Positions 21,777-32,400 are shown, counted from the stretch's first letter. The stretch: DNA of 64,000 nucleotides from Symsagittifera roscoffensis (GCF_963678635.1 NC_087071.1:3673624-3737623); one strand, 5' to 3'. Notes: generated by a model from the letters alone, not told the origin. Translations and numbers: made by a program.

Positions 21777-24391
21777 CGTGGGCTAAAAAAATTATTATTT
21801 TGAGATTGAAAAGCGGTGGTATGGGGCTGTTCAATAATTTGTTCATAAGTATTATCATCTTGTGATGGATGTGTCATTATATGTTGGACGGGACTTTGTG
21901 ATGTGGTGAGTCGAAAATTTGGATTATGTGTGATTGCTAAATTTCTAAAATTTCGCGGGGCTAGGGATAGTGGATGGTTATTTGGTAGGGGTGGTAATTG
22001 TGGTGCCGTTGGCTGTGTGTCGACATTGTTATGTTCTTCGTCGTATGTATTTTGTCGTGTTGTTATTTTTGTGTTATATTCTTTTATTTGTGCGTCTAAA
22101 AGAATTTTGTTTATAGATGTGGAAAAAATTCCAAAAAATCCTGCCAAGAGTATGCGTGCTACGCTTGCTTGTCTGTTTACTTGTGTGTGTATAGCACATG
22201 TATTGTAGATTCCTTTTAAGAGTGAGAAAAGAAATCCAATAAAGTTAAACATTGCGTATAAAATAGTCAATTTTTCTAAGATGTAGTAGGGCCATCCTAG
22301 AAAATCTAGGATCTCATTTTTGAGTGTAACAAAGCTAAAAATGTTAATTGGTGATATATCTTGGGGACGGTATTTTTCGCCTTTTAGATATATATAATCT
22401 TTTATGTCTTTAAAATATCCGCTATAGTCTTGCGTGTAGATATCGGCAAATCCTGCGGTTTCTGCAAGTTTGCGTAAGTTTTGGTCTATTGATTGTCTTT
22501 GTATAGTGTCCATTTGTGTTAATAATTCTTGGAATTGTTGTGTTCTAATGTGATGTTGAATATCTGATTTTGAATAGATTCCTATTGATTGTAAGTCTAT
22601 ATTTGGGTTTCGAGCAATAGCGCGAATGCTTTCTGGTGAAAATTTTTTGAGTGATTGCATTAATGTGGGATATGGAGTGAGAAGATAATATTTGTTTTCA
22701 TCAGGGTTTAGTTGTACTACATTGTGGCTATTTTCTGATCCACATGGGACTGCGGTATCCCAGAAATATGTTCTTCGTGAAAGTGTATCCACGAAATGTA
22801 CTTTATTCTTATAAAAGATAGGAATTCTTTTATAACATCGTTTATCTTCAAAAACGTATAGTGGTGATACTTTTTTAGTACAAGTATAAAACCATAAGAT
22901 GTTTCCTTCGTAGTCTAAAAAATTTGATCTATTTCCTGATAATAAGTATCCTGCGTAGGGTATTTTTAATACTGCTAGTGCAAGTGATTGTAGTATTTGT
23001 GTTCGTTCTAATTCGCATATTTGGTGTAGTGTTTCTAATTCGGAGAGTGACATTTCTTGAAAAATTCGGCTAATTGTATAATCTAGTTTCATATCTAAAT
23101 GAATATCATAGTGGATATTACCGAAATATGTAGTGTTCATTAGTGATAATTCTTGTAAGCGTGTGCTTCTGGTGTCCTGAGGTTTTAGATGTCCACCAGG
23201 TTGTCCGTTGCTTTTTTGAAAATTAACTGGTATATAGGATGTTCCTTCGTTTAGAGGATGACCTGTGGCGTATGGGTCGATTTTTACTTTACCAGTGGTC
23301 ATGTCGAATCCTTTTTCATATTCAACTAATATTTCAGAGTATTGTGTTCTGTGAAGTGGATTCCTGTATTTACATGCAAGTTCTGTTTCTTGATATATTT
23401 GAAAACGTGTCAATTTATTTTCTATATTGTCTATGTTTCGAAAATCGGAACTTAGTTTGCGTGATGGATGGACTTGTTCATATGGAATTGATTGTATGAA
23501 ATATTTTTCGTGAAATTTTATCATACGAGCGTGTATTTTTGCTACTTGAAATGTTGTACATGTGTCTTCGGGGAACCAAACAATTGTTGCTTGTGTTCTC
23601 GTTGTAGGGTCGCAATATCCTTGATCATTTTTACAAGGTAGTCGGATTCCTTGATAGATCATTGTATTATCAGATAAATCTCGTGTGAGTTGTATTTTTT
23701 CGAGTTGTATTTTCCAATCGAAAAACATTATTTCTTGGTATCCTTTATTTTTTGTGTCTGCTTTGCAGTTTGATGGGTTATTTATACCAATGTGTGGTAT
23801 CCAGTGTTTATCATGTAGGTCATAGGTTAATCGTCCGTGTGCGCCGTTATACGGGTATTTTTCGTCTAGTCTTATATGTCCTTGGTGTCTTTCAAGTTGT
23901 GATTGATGTACAGAGTCTGAAAAAACTTGAAAATTAACTAATTTTCTTTGGGAGTTTTTATTTTTTGTGATGTTTAGTCTAAGTAATTCATTTTTACAAT
24001 CGTCGGGATTGAGATGTAAAAGACGTTCTATATTACTTTGGTAGAATGATTCATGGTCAAGTCGGTTTTTGTTTCCGTTCGAGACTTGTGAACAATGTAC
24101 TTTCTTTTCGGAAAATGTTGCTGTGAATTTATAACCTGTAACTGTTGTAGCTCGGGCTTTTGAATAGAGTGTTGCTATTATATCTGTGGTTTCTATAGCT
24201 TGTGGTTCTGTTTCACATTGTGATACCTGATTGATTGCATATTTATGTAGTGTTTTTTGTTCATTTTCTTCGCAATCGTAATGTGTTACTAATAAATCTT
24301 GTGGTCCTGTACGAGGGGAAGGGTTTATGTTTTGATTTGAGGTTATTAGGAAAAGGGTTTGGAGAAAAATTAATAATTTTAGAATATACAT
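21773..24391 (-). CDS. 872-codon membrane glycoprotein-like (envelope-position) protein
   Basis: It starts at ATG 24391 with a hydrophobic N-terminus (MYILKLLIFLQTLFLITS) that fits a signal peptide. A long Cys-containing ectodomain follows, with VTHYDCEEN near residue 35 and paired Cys around GYCDPTTRTQATIVW. Hydrophobic segments lie near residues 690-725 and 740-760, followed by a hydrophilic, Pro/Asn-rich tail of about 100 residues. That layout, and its place 3' of pol, fit a viral-type envelope. The Tyr-Asp-Cys start and the Thr-x-Val-Trp pattern recall glycoproteins of chuvirus-like negative-strand viruses that other LTR elements have captured, but this is a weak motif-level impression. 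The frame is intact. It overlaps the ATG-less frame by 13 nt upstream and the 597-codon frame by 4 nt downstream. Confidence 0.7.
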   Translation of the reverse strand: MYILKLLIFLQTLFLITSNQNINPSPRTGPQDLLVTHYDCEENEQKTLHKYAINQVSQCETEPQAIETTDIIATLYSKARATTVTGYKFTATFSEKKVHCSQVSNGNKNRLDHESFYQSNIERLLHLNPDDCKNELLRLNITKNKNSQRKLVNFQVFSDSVHQSQLERHQGHIRLDEKYPYNGAHGRLTYDLHDKHWIPHIGINNPSNCKADTKNKGYQEIMFFDWKIQLEKIQLTRDLSDNTMIYQGIRLPCKNDQGYCDPTTRTQATIVWFPEDTCTTFQVAKIHARMIKFHEKYFIQSIPYEQVHPSRKLSSDFRNIDNIENKLTRFQIYQETELACKYRNPLHRTQYSEILVEYEKGFDMTTGKVKIDPYATGHPLNEGTSYIPVNFQKSNGQPGGHLKPQDTRSTRLQELSLMNTTYFGNIHYDIHLDMKLDYTISRIFQEMSLSELETLHQICELERTQILQSLALAVLKIPYAGYLLSGNRSNFLDYEGNILWFYTCTKKVSPLYVFEDKRCYKRIPIFYKNKVHFVDTLSRRTYFWDTAVPCGSENSHNVVQLNPDENKYYLLTPYPTLMQSLKKFSPESIRAIARNPNIDLQSIGIYSKSDIQHHIRTQQFQELLTQMDTIQRQSIDQNLRKLAETAGFADIYTQDYSGYFKDIKDYIYLKGEKYRPQDISPINIFSFVTLKNEILDFLGWPYYILEKLTILYAMFNFIGFLFSLLKGIYNTCAIHTQVNRQASVARILLAGFFGIFSTSINKILLDAQIKEYNTKITTRQNTYDEEHNNVDTQPTAPQLPPLPNNHPLSLAPRNFRNLAITHNPNFRLTTSQSPVQHIMTHPSQDDNTYEQIIEQPHTTAFQSQNNNFFSPR

Positions 24392-25515
24392 GTGTATGAT
24401 AATCCTGAGTATGGATTATAAAATGTAATGTAACCAATTGTGTTTTTGGTGTATCTGTCGTATTTGTATATTACTTCAGTAGTTATAAACGGTGGTGGTA
24501 GTGATTGAGCTGTTATGTTAGGTGGATTTAATGGGTAGGGATGTTGGGTAATATTATTTAACTTAACTGTGATCTCAAATTTTAATTGTAAACTGTTTTG
24601 TTGGAGTATTTGAATATTGTGATCACGGATATCGTTGTGAATATCTTGGCGATATTGTAATCTATTAAGTGCCCAGTTATGAAGGCGGTTACTTTCTTGA
24701 TGTTGTCCAAATAGTGGTGGAGGTGCTGTGAATGTATTCCAATCTAATCTTAAAGGAATATTTATTGATGATTGTTCTCGATATCTGGCGTCGAGATTAT
24801 TTGGAAAATTTAAGTTAAAGGGTAGTGGTGAAAATTGACTTATTGATGGTGTTGATGGTAGTGATAATGTTTCTGGTAGTGATGAGGATGTTGTTGTATC
24901 CGTAGAAATATCTATGGGGTCATTGACTAAATTTGGTTCACCTTGTGTGAATGAATTTGTAGTCCAATATGGCAGTCGTGATGTTAGGTTTGGGGGGTTA
25001 AAGGGATTTTCACGTATCTGTTCAGATGTTGGTGTTGAACCTAAGTAGTCTGAAGGTAGACTTGAAGTGCTTCGTTGTGAAAAAAGTGTAGGAGTTTCTG
25101 GTGTGATACCAGTGGTGTTTTCTGGAGTGGTTTGTGTTGGGGATTGAGGTATATCAAAATGAACTCGGGGAGTTTGAAAATTTCTATTTCGTCGAGGATG
25201 TATAATTTGTCTATTTATTTCTGCTGTGTTTTGGTTTTGACTAAGGTTTCGTATTCTACTTAGTTCTTGTGGTAGTGTTGGGTAAAGATTATATGTTGGT
25301 TCACTTAGGGATGCTTGTCGTTGAACTGGTTCTAGTGGTTCAGATAAACGAGCGTGCCTTTCTTCAAAGGTGTATGGATTGTCTTGAAAAGAAATTCGTG
25401 TAGATGTTTGAGGGTTTTGAGTAGTTGAAGGTGGTGTTGGATTATCTTGGGATGATGTCGGTGAAGACTGATTCTGTGACTGTTGGGTAGCAATTTTTGA
25501 TGGATTTTTAAATTG
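24379..25515 (-). CDS. 378-codon open frame without any in-frame ATG, GTG or TTG
   Basis: Minus-strand codons from 25515 to the stop at 24379-24381 are open for 378 residues, and I find no methionine codon in them. The first half is rich in Ser, Thr, Pro, Gln and Asn (SKIATQQSQNQSSPTSSQDN). The second half is more structured (FGQHQESNRLHNWALNRLQY, then ITFYNPYSGLSYTCIF at the end). It ends inside the first codons of the envelope-like frame. A stop in its own frame at 25516-25518 rules out frameshifting from the frame ending at 25521. It must therefore be entered by splicing (CCCAACAG near its start is a usable acceptor), by a non-AUG start, or internally. The family is unknown. Confidence 0.65.
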   Translation of the reverse strand, partial: QFKNPSKIATQQSQNQSSPTSSQDNPTPPSTTQNPQTSTRISFQDNPYTFEERHARLSEPLEPVQRQASLSEPTYNLYPTLPQELSRIRNLSQNQNTAEINRQIIHPRRNRNFQTPRVHFDIPQSPTQTTPENTTGITPETPTLFSQRSTSSLPSDYLGSTPTSEQIRENPFNPPNLTSRLPYWTTNSFTQGEPNLVNDPIDISTDTTTSSSLPETLSLPSTPSISQFSPLPFNLNFPNNLDARYREQSSINIPLRLDWNTFTAPPPLFGQHQESNRLHNWALNRLQYRQDIHNDIRDHNIQILQQNSLQLKFEITVKLNNITQHPYPLNPPNITAQSLPPPFITTEVIYKYDRYTKNTIGYITFYNPYSGLSYTCIF

Positions 25516-25520
25516 TTACT

Positions 25521-25709
25521 TTAGTGAGAGGGTTTATGTTTATTATAATATTCTTCTAAAAAAAGAATTAGAAAAATTGTTGCTAGGGCAAATGTAATGA
25601 TTGCTTTCTTTATACATTTACATATTGTCAAAATGAGGGATGATAGAAATGTTATGAAAATTACAAACAATAAAAAAATATCAGTTCTACTGAAAATTGT
25701 TCGTATCAT
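25521..25709 (-). CDS. Small hydrophobic protein, 62 residues
   Basis: It begins at ATG 25709, sharing ATGA with the stop of the previous small frame. Two hydrophobic stretches are visible: FLLFVIFITFLSSLILTI and AIITFALATIFLILFL, separated by CKCIKK. A charged C-terminal tail (EEYYNKHKPSH) follows. This is the layout of a double-spanning small membrane protein such as a viroporin, but size and hydrophobicity alone cannot prove a function. The base composition is very AT-rich, which by itself favours hydrophobic codons. Confidence 0.5.
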   Translation of the reverse strand: MIRTIFSRTDIFLLFVIFITFLSSLILTICKCIKKAIITFALATIFLILFLEEYYNKHKPSH

Positions 25710-25936
25710 TCAGACAAGTTGTTAAAATCGTACCTGTGGATATATTCAAGGGTTTTGGAAAGTTGGAGGAATAGTTCAATTATTGTGTAGAAAATTAAAA
25801 AAATGTTACAAAAAATTATTATGATTATTAGAAAAGATTCGATGATATCAAAAAGAAAGATTATAAAGACTTGAAGTATTGAAAAAAAATGTTTAAAATT
25901 GATAAATATTTGAGCGACTGTTTGAGAGAAAAGCAT
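25706..25936 (-). CDS. Small hydrophobic protein, 76 residues
   Basis: ATG at 25936, TGA at 25706-25708 overlapping the next start. The middle is almost entirely Ile, Leu and Phe (SFLIIIIIFCNIFLIFYTII), with a hydrophilic end (SKTLEYIHRYDFNNLSE). It probably spans the membrane once or twice. The stop/start overlap with the following frame argues that both are real, translationally coupled genes rather than chance frames. Confidence 0.5.
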   Translation of the reverse strand: MLFSQTVAQIFINFKHFFSILQVFIIFLFDIIESFLIIIIIFCNIFLIFYTIIELFLQLSKTLEYIHRYDFNNLSE

Positions 25937-26536
25937 TTAAGAAATGATCTCTTTGTCGAATATTTTTTGCTGTTTGAGGCGATTTTCTAGTGTGGTCGAA
26001 TTATTTATTAGTTTTTTGACAAGTGGGTTGAGTTTCGTAAAAAATTGTTGGGGGCAATTTTCATGGTGACTGGGAGGTCGTCTTTTTCTTTATTTTTGTT
26101 TGTCAAATGATCCGGGGTATGGTGAGATTTTTATACTTTAGGCTAATTAAAATCTTCATTTTGTGACTTTAGGCTAAGTTATCAAATTTGTTTTGGGGGT
26201 ATTCGTGGTCTGAGTTGGGGAAATATTGTTGATCTTTGGGTTATTAGATAAGGGAGGGGTACGGTATTATGGTGATATTTATTTTAGCTGTCAAGTTGGA
26301 GTGGTTTGCTTATTTTTGACCTGGAGGTTGTAAAGTTATAGTTAGAGATGTGCCTGGAGTTCTAGATTATTCGTCTAATTGATCTTAGTTTGAGTTAGAG
26401 AAAGTGGCGGATTGGATGAATCCTATTGGTCTATTTTGAACTAGAATTATTGCGTACTTGTGAGCATGTTATTTTGAAAAATGGAAATGAAAAATGTTAC
26501 GGAGGTTTCAAGATTGTGAAGTATAAAATTTTAAAA
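25937..26536 (-). other. Non-coding gap after integrase
   Basis: About 600 bases between the integrase stop and the first small membrane frame. No frame of note. It may contain signals for a spliced or internally started message serving the downstream genes. Confidence 0.45.
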
Positions 26537-29428
26537 TTACTTTTTAAATTCTACTTTCTTTAATATTTTAGATTGGGGGATGAACATTTTGTAGTTTTTA
26601 CGTGGTTGATTTCGGAGTCTTGTTGTCTTTCTATGTTCTGATTTGTCTATTTCTTCTTGGGGTATTATTTGTTCTGTCATTTTTCTATTTTTTCTTTGTT
26701 TTGGAGATTCTTTATGGTTTTGTGTATTGTTTTTGGTAGCGATTGGTTTTGTGTTTTGATTTTCGGTGGGGTTATCATTTTGTTCTGTGTTTTTCAGATG
26801 TGGTTCGTTTTGAATAATTTTTAATCCTGTGAAAGAATATAATTGAGTTAATTCGCGGAGTGCGTATTCTTTTGGGTAATAAGGTAATAGGTTGTTTCGA
26901 TGTTGAACGATTTCTTTTTTGTTTGAGTCGATAATTTTATATGTGACATCTGTGGGTTTTGCAACTATTTGATAGGGTCCTTTTCGGAGGGGTTGTAATT
27001 TTTTAGAAATTCCTTTGTGAGTATTAAAATTAGGTATTAAAACAAATGTTCCAATTTTTAAATCGGAAGCTGGTGTAAAACGTGAATTGATTTGTTCATT
27101 AATATTTTGTCTTTGTAATAACTTTTTTGTTATTTTTTGATAAATTTCATTGTGTTTTTTATCTCTATTTAAAATCCATTCGGTGTGTGTACCGGAGGCT
27201 AATTTAAGAATTTGTGGGTGATGAAAATGATCTTCATCGTGCGTATGTAATGGTAGGTTATAACAAATTGAGTCTTTATTTGGTTGACAATAACCTTGTG
27301 CGTTTTTATGGGAATTTGCTGTAAACATTATTGGTTTGCGTGGCTTTTGGTTGAAAACCATTTCGTATGGTGACATTCCTAAAGTTGTCGTGATTTGTGA
27401 ATTATATGCTAATGGAAATAATTTTACATCTGCTGACCATTCGGTATATTTGGTATCATTTCCGTTGATGATACATCTAAGATATTCTTGTAGTGAACGG
27501 TTCATACCTTCGACTAAGCCGTTTGTCCAAGGTGCATGAGATGTACGTGGTTTGTGTTTAATGTTGTATAAATGACATAGTGTTATTATTTCATTATTTA
27601 TGAATTCTGTACCATTGTCTGTGACTAAAATTTCTGGTAGTCCAAATTTTGCTATCCAGTGTTCATAAAGTGTTGTGTATGCGTAATAAGCGTTACAATG
27701 TGGTACTGGGTTAAGTGCTACATAATGTGTAAATGCGTCAACAATTACCATAATGTAGGAGTTTCCTTCTGATGAGGGTGAAATTGGTCCTTTAGTATCA
27801 AATGAGATACGATGATTAAAGTATAAACTTTGTCCTTTAAAATCTTGTTTTTGTGCTATTTGTTTTTGATTTGGGTAAGGTTTATTTAATTGACATACTA
27901 TACAATCATTGCATAGTACTTTTATCCAAATTGGTGCATTTGGGAAGTAAAAATTTTGTATAAAATTTGAATATGTTTTCTCTGATCCAGAGTGTCCTTT
28001 AATGTTTTGTGTATGTGAAATATTAAAAGCTATAAGAATCATACTTATAGGGAGACAGGGAACTGTAGATTCATTAAGGTTGTACTCTAAAAGGTCTGTA
28101 TTTTCGTTAATTGTTGTATTGTTAAACTTGCGAAAGTATCGGAGGAGTGTTTTGTTTCCTAGAATGGTTGAATCTGCTTTGATAGGTTTAGTTTTATATT
28201 TGTGCCATGATTTTAGTTGTCGAATTACTGGGTCAAGGTTTTGATATTGTTTCAGTGTTGAAATTGTAATTGTTTCTGTTGGGGGGAGAAAAATGTTTTC
28301 GATTTCTAATTTAGATAATGGTATTGTATCAAGTGGGTCGTGAAGGTCAAAAACTTGATTTATTGTGTATTTTGAATCATTTGTTTGTGGTCCTGATAAA
28401 TTTATTTTATCAGTTAAATCTTCTTTTTCAATTAGTGGAAAATGGTCTTTTTTAGGTAGGTGTTGTTTTGTTCGTTTTTGTTGGGTGTTATTTTTTATCC
28501 ATTGAGAATATGGAATTGGTTTAAAAGTTGATGTTCCAAGTAGGTCAACTTCATAATGATTATTTTGACAATCTAAATAAAGTGGGAAATGTTGTAAATT
28601 ATTTATTTGTGATTGTTCAATATCAGTTTTTACTGCATATTTGCATTCTAATCGAGGTGATGTTTCGTTTTCTGCAAGGTAGAATTTTATATTTTTGGGT
28701 ATTTCAACTGTTGTTTTTCGTGTAAGTAATTCAGGTGGTGTATTTCGACTTAAGGTGTCTGGTAATGCAAGATTTTTTCCTGCAGTCCAAACTATATGTA
28801 AGTTTGGAAATTTCATTAGAATTAGTTGAAATCTGTAAACTCGGTGGTTTGGGTTAGATTTCTGTGTAAAAAGAAAGATGATTGGTTTGTGGTCTGTGAA
28901 CAAAACTGTGGGATGTTTTGATCCAAGTATCAGAAATTCATATTCTGTAAGTGTATATATTATGGCTGTACATTCTCTCATTAGAGTTGAGAGTCGTAGC
29001 TCTGCTTGAGTGAATAATCGAGAATTTGCTGATATGAGGTTCATTTTATTTGTACCATTATGTGATTGTAATAATGCTGCGCCGATGCCAAAGTTCGAAG
29101 CATCGCACATTGCATAAAATGGTTGATCAGGGTCTGGAATTGTGTTTGAAATTTGTTCAGTTAAAAGTTTCTTTATTTCTTCGAATCGTGTTTGATGTTC
29201 TGTATTCCATTCAAAGTTGTTTTGTTGTCTAAGGATGTTATAAAATGGTCGTAGGTATAATTGCATTTTATAAACATATTTACTTAAAAAGTTTAACATT
29301 CCAAGGAACTCTTGGATTTTCTTTTTATTTGTTGGTGGTTGAAGTTTTTGAATAGCGTCAATGCGTGATTTCAGTGGAGTGATTGTTTTTCTTTCTATAT
29401 TATGTCCTAAGAATTTAACTCTTGTCAA
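26537..29428 (-). CDS. Pol, downstream part: RT thumb, RNase H, integrase
   Basis: The first codons read VKFLGH, the RT thumb motif that normally follows the YLDD palm on the same chain, so this is the continuation of the 29425-34758 frame and not a separate gene. RNase H follows (CDASNFGIGAALLQ near residue 105, ending with the ALPDTLSR type motif). Integrase has an HHCC finger (GH..., CNDCIVC near residue 505), catalytic Asp near 540 (FDTKG) and 602 (VTDNGTEF) and Glu in GLVEGMNR near 637. A GPY/F motif (LQPLRKGPYQIV) lies near residue 815. All key residues seen are intact. The final 100 residues are Asn/Gln/Lys-rich. There is no ATG at the frame start (the first possible triplet is TTG), as expected for a broken-off part. 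Confidence 0.9.
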   Translation of the reverse strand: MTRVKFLGHNIERKTITPLKSRIDAIQKLQPPTNKKKIQEFLGMLNFLSKYVYKMQLYLRPFYNILRQQNNFEWNTEHQTRFEEIKKLLTEQISNTIPDPDQPFYAMCDASNFGIGAALLQSHNGTNKMNLISANSRLFTQAELRLSTLMRECTAIIYTLTEYEFLILGSKHPTVLFTDHKPIIFLFTQKSNPNHRVYRFQLILMKFPNLHIVWTAGKNLALPDTLSRNTPPELLTRKTTVEIPKNIKFYLAENETSPRLECKYAVKTDIEQSQINNLQHFPLYLDCQNNHYEVDLLGTSTFKPIPYSQWIKNNTQQKRTKQHLPKKDHFPLIEKEDLTDKINLSGPQTNDSKYTINQVFDLHDPLDTIPLSKLEIENIFLPPTETITISTLKQYQNLDPVIRQLKSWHKYKTKPIKADSTILGNKTLLRYFRKFNNTTINENTDLLEYNLNESTVPCLPISMILIAFNISHTQNIKGHSGSEKTYSNFIQNFYFPNAPIWIKVLCNDCIVCQLNKPYPNQKQIAQKQDFKGQSLYFNHRISFDTKGPISPSSEGNSYIMVIVDAFTHYVALNPVPHCNAYYAYTTLYEHWIAKFGLPEILVTDNGTEFINNEIITLCHLYNIKHKPRTSHAPWTNGLVEGMNRSLQEYLRCIINGNDTKYTEWSADVKLFPLAYNSQITTTLGMSPYEMVFNQKPRKPIMFTANSHKNAQGYCQPNKDSICYNLPLHTHDEDHFHHPQILKLASGTHTEWILNRDKKHNEIYQKITKKLLQRQNINEQINSRFTPASDLKIGTFVLIPNFNTHKGISKKLQPLRKGPYQIVAKPTDVTYKIIDSNKKEIVQHRNNLLPYYPKEYALRELTQLYSFTGLKIIQNEPHLKNTEQNDNPTENQNTKPIATKNNTQNHKESPKQRKNRKMTEQIIPQEEIDKSEHRKTTRLRNQPRKNYKMFIPQSKILKKVEFKK

Positions 29429-32400
29429 AAAGAAGTGTGATTTATCGGGGCGGCCTTCAGATTTTCGTTCTGAAGTATTTGATGATATTTTTCTAAAACT
29501 TTGAACATTTCGTCTTTTGTTTGTGATTGCATAAAAACATCGTCTAAATAGGTGATTGCGTTTTTCTTGAGTATTAGTGGTCTAAAAATTTTGCTCATAA
29601 AGGCTGAAAATGCTGCTGGTCCTATGGATATTCCATAGAATAAGCGGTTGAATTCATATTGTTGGTTTCCGATAACAAATTGTGTTAAGCGTCGTGATTG
29701 TTCATCTAGTGGCATTTGATTGTATGCACTATTCATGTCGGCGGTTGTGAAGTATTTGCCGTTTATTTTTGTTAAAATAACTTGTATTGGTTCAATGGGC
29801 CAATTACATTTTGATTCATCTATGAGTGAATTGAGGTATCTAGCATCGAGAACGATTTTTAACGATTCTCCTTTAGCTAGAATGATAACGGGGTTGATGA
29901 ATGTGTTGCCTTTTGGTTGTTCTTCTTTATTAACCGGTGATATAATGTTGTATTGCTCTAAAATATCGAGTAATCTGTTTACTTTATCATGTAAGTGAAT
30001 TGGTACTTTACTTGCTCTTTGTTTTTTGAAAACTGCGTCTGGTTTTAATGGGAGATGTAGTGATGAACTGATTTTGCCAACATCGAATTTTGATGTTGCA
30101 TAGACTGATGAATATTGAAGTAGCTGTTTGGCTAACTTTTCAAATTCGTCTTGTGTTATTTGTGAATGTTGGAAATTAAACATTGTTAAAAATTTCTGTT
30201 GGTCCTCTGTGTAGTTACTGATGTTGAATGTAGGTTTGAAATATGGAGTTTTTGTGAAATAATCCGTATTTCTGTTTTCGTTACTTATTATATTATTTAT
30301 AGATAATTCTTCATTAAGAATTGTAGATTGGCAAATATCTAGTAATTGGAGTATATTATTTACGCGATAGGCTTTTTCGTGTATTGGTGATATTGTTGCG
30401 TTGGTTTCACAATATCCTAAAAGTCCTAATGGTAATGTTACTTGGTAAGGTGTGTTGTTATAGACATGTAAGGAGATGATATCTGAATTCGAATTTTTCA
30501 AATATTTTATTGAAGAGATTGTGATTTTGAAAAATTTATGAATCGGTTTGAATTCAAAATCTGACATATAAAATTTTTGTTTGTTTTGTGCTTTATCATA
30601 TTGGTGAACTTGTTTGATTGAAAAATTATAGATGTTTCCTGATAGTGGTTTCAGGTGTTTTCTTTGTTGGTTAAATATCGGATAAAATTTTGAAAAGAAT
30701 GGTGGTTGTTTATTCAATCTTTGAAAAAATGTTAAGGATGTTTCTTTTGTTTTTGTATATTTATCTTTGATTAATATTTTACTATTTAGTATGTTAATTG
30801 TTGGTATATACTTTGAAATAAATGGTATTCCAATGATATTATATTTAATATCGGTGATATGGAATATTTGTTTAAATGGCTTATTTAAAATTTTACTTTG
30901 TTCCATTGTTCTGGTAGGGAGGAGAAATAATTGGATTTTTCCGTAGTTTATCAATGTTGATCCTTGTGCTGTCGCTAGTTTGCTGGAGGTTTCAAGAGGT
31001 GTTAGCTTTGGGTGTAAGATTTTTATTTCATTCCATGTGGGAATGTTTATTATGTTTGATTCTGCTCCTGAATCAATTAAAAAATCTATTTCAAGGTCTG
31101 GTGGTTGAAATTCTTTATTTCTTGGGCTTTCTAAGAGAAATGGTATTGTCCAAATTTTTTCTTTGGGTTGTTCTTTTTGTATATTTTGATAAATGTGGTT
31201 TGTATTCAAGCATTTTGTTTTGGTATTTTTATTGGTTTGATTTGTAGTGTTTATCTCATTTGTTTCTTGCGTCGTTGGTGTGGAATTTATGGGTGTAGTG
31301 TAATGATTTTGAAGAATTTGTGATTGATTTTCATATATATGTGATGGAAAGGGTTGTTCATATATGACAGATTCATAGTCATTTTCGACTTTTATCATAT
31401 TGATATCAAGAGTGTTTTCAGTATCACTTTCTGAATCTGATGATGTACAGTTTATTTGATTGAGTTGTAACGTATCAGTTACTGTGTCATCAATACCTGG
31501 AGGGTCTGATGTTGTTTCTGGGTTAGCTTGTACTTGATTGATTTGTCTTTGATGTTTAGGTGTACTGCTTCTGTGACGATTATTAGAGTTATTGTAGTGA
31601 TTATTATTTCGGTGTGGTGATTGGGAATAATTTCGATAGCGATTATTATAACTTGGGTGTCGGTTTTGTGAATTATTTCGCGATCTGTTTTGGTAATTAT
31701 TGTTTTGTCTGTTATAGTTCGATCTATTATATGAGTTATTCCTTGATCGGTTGTTCGGGTAATTCTGGTTTCGGTTGTTTGAATAACTTCTGTTTCGATT
31801 ATAGGAGTAGTTTCTATTCCTATTGTATGATGAATTTCGTGATTGGTTGTTTGGATAATAGTTATTTCTTGATTGAGAATTAGATCTAGAAACAAATCGT
31901 TGTGTATTTGAATTTGATCTGGAGTAGTTATTTCGACTATTCGGTCTATTGTAGTGATTTTGTGATGAATTATACGTGTTTCTTCGTTCTGGTGATCTTC
32001 CTCTATAACTTGAGTTATATGGAGATTGATTTCTTGTATAGCTTGTATTGTTTGGGAGTGGTTTTCCTGAACTGTTGTTGCTGTATACATTTTTGTTTGG
32101 TAGATTTTGATCTTTTTTCATGTATTGATAAAATGATTTATTTGGTTCTTTGTATTTTTGAGGTTTATTTTGACTATCTTGTTGTTTTTGTCTACATTCG
32201 GAAATACTATGTCCGTATCGTCGGCAATAATTACACCATTTCTTGAAAGATGGTTTGCCTTTAAAGTTCGGGTTCTTTTCGTAAATATTGAGTATTTCAG
32301 TGATTTTTTCAACGAGATCTGTTTCTGATTCTTGTATATTATTAATATTAGTGGGAGTCGTTTCAATTTTGTTAACGTATTGTAATTTCAGATTTTCCGT

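Noticed and set aside
25513-25530. Programmed frameshift from the 62-residue frame into the ATG-less frame
   Set aside because: The receiving frame has its own stop at 25516-25518, after the last possible shift point, so the frames cannot be joined that way.
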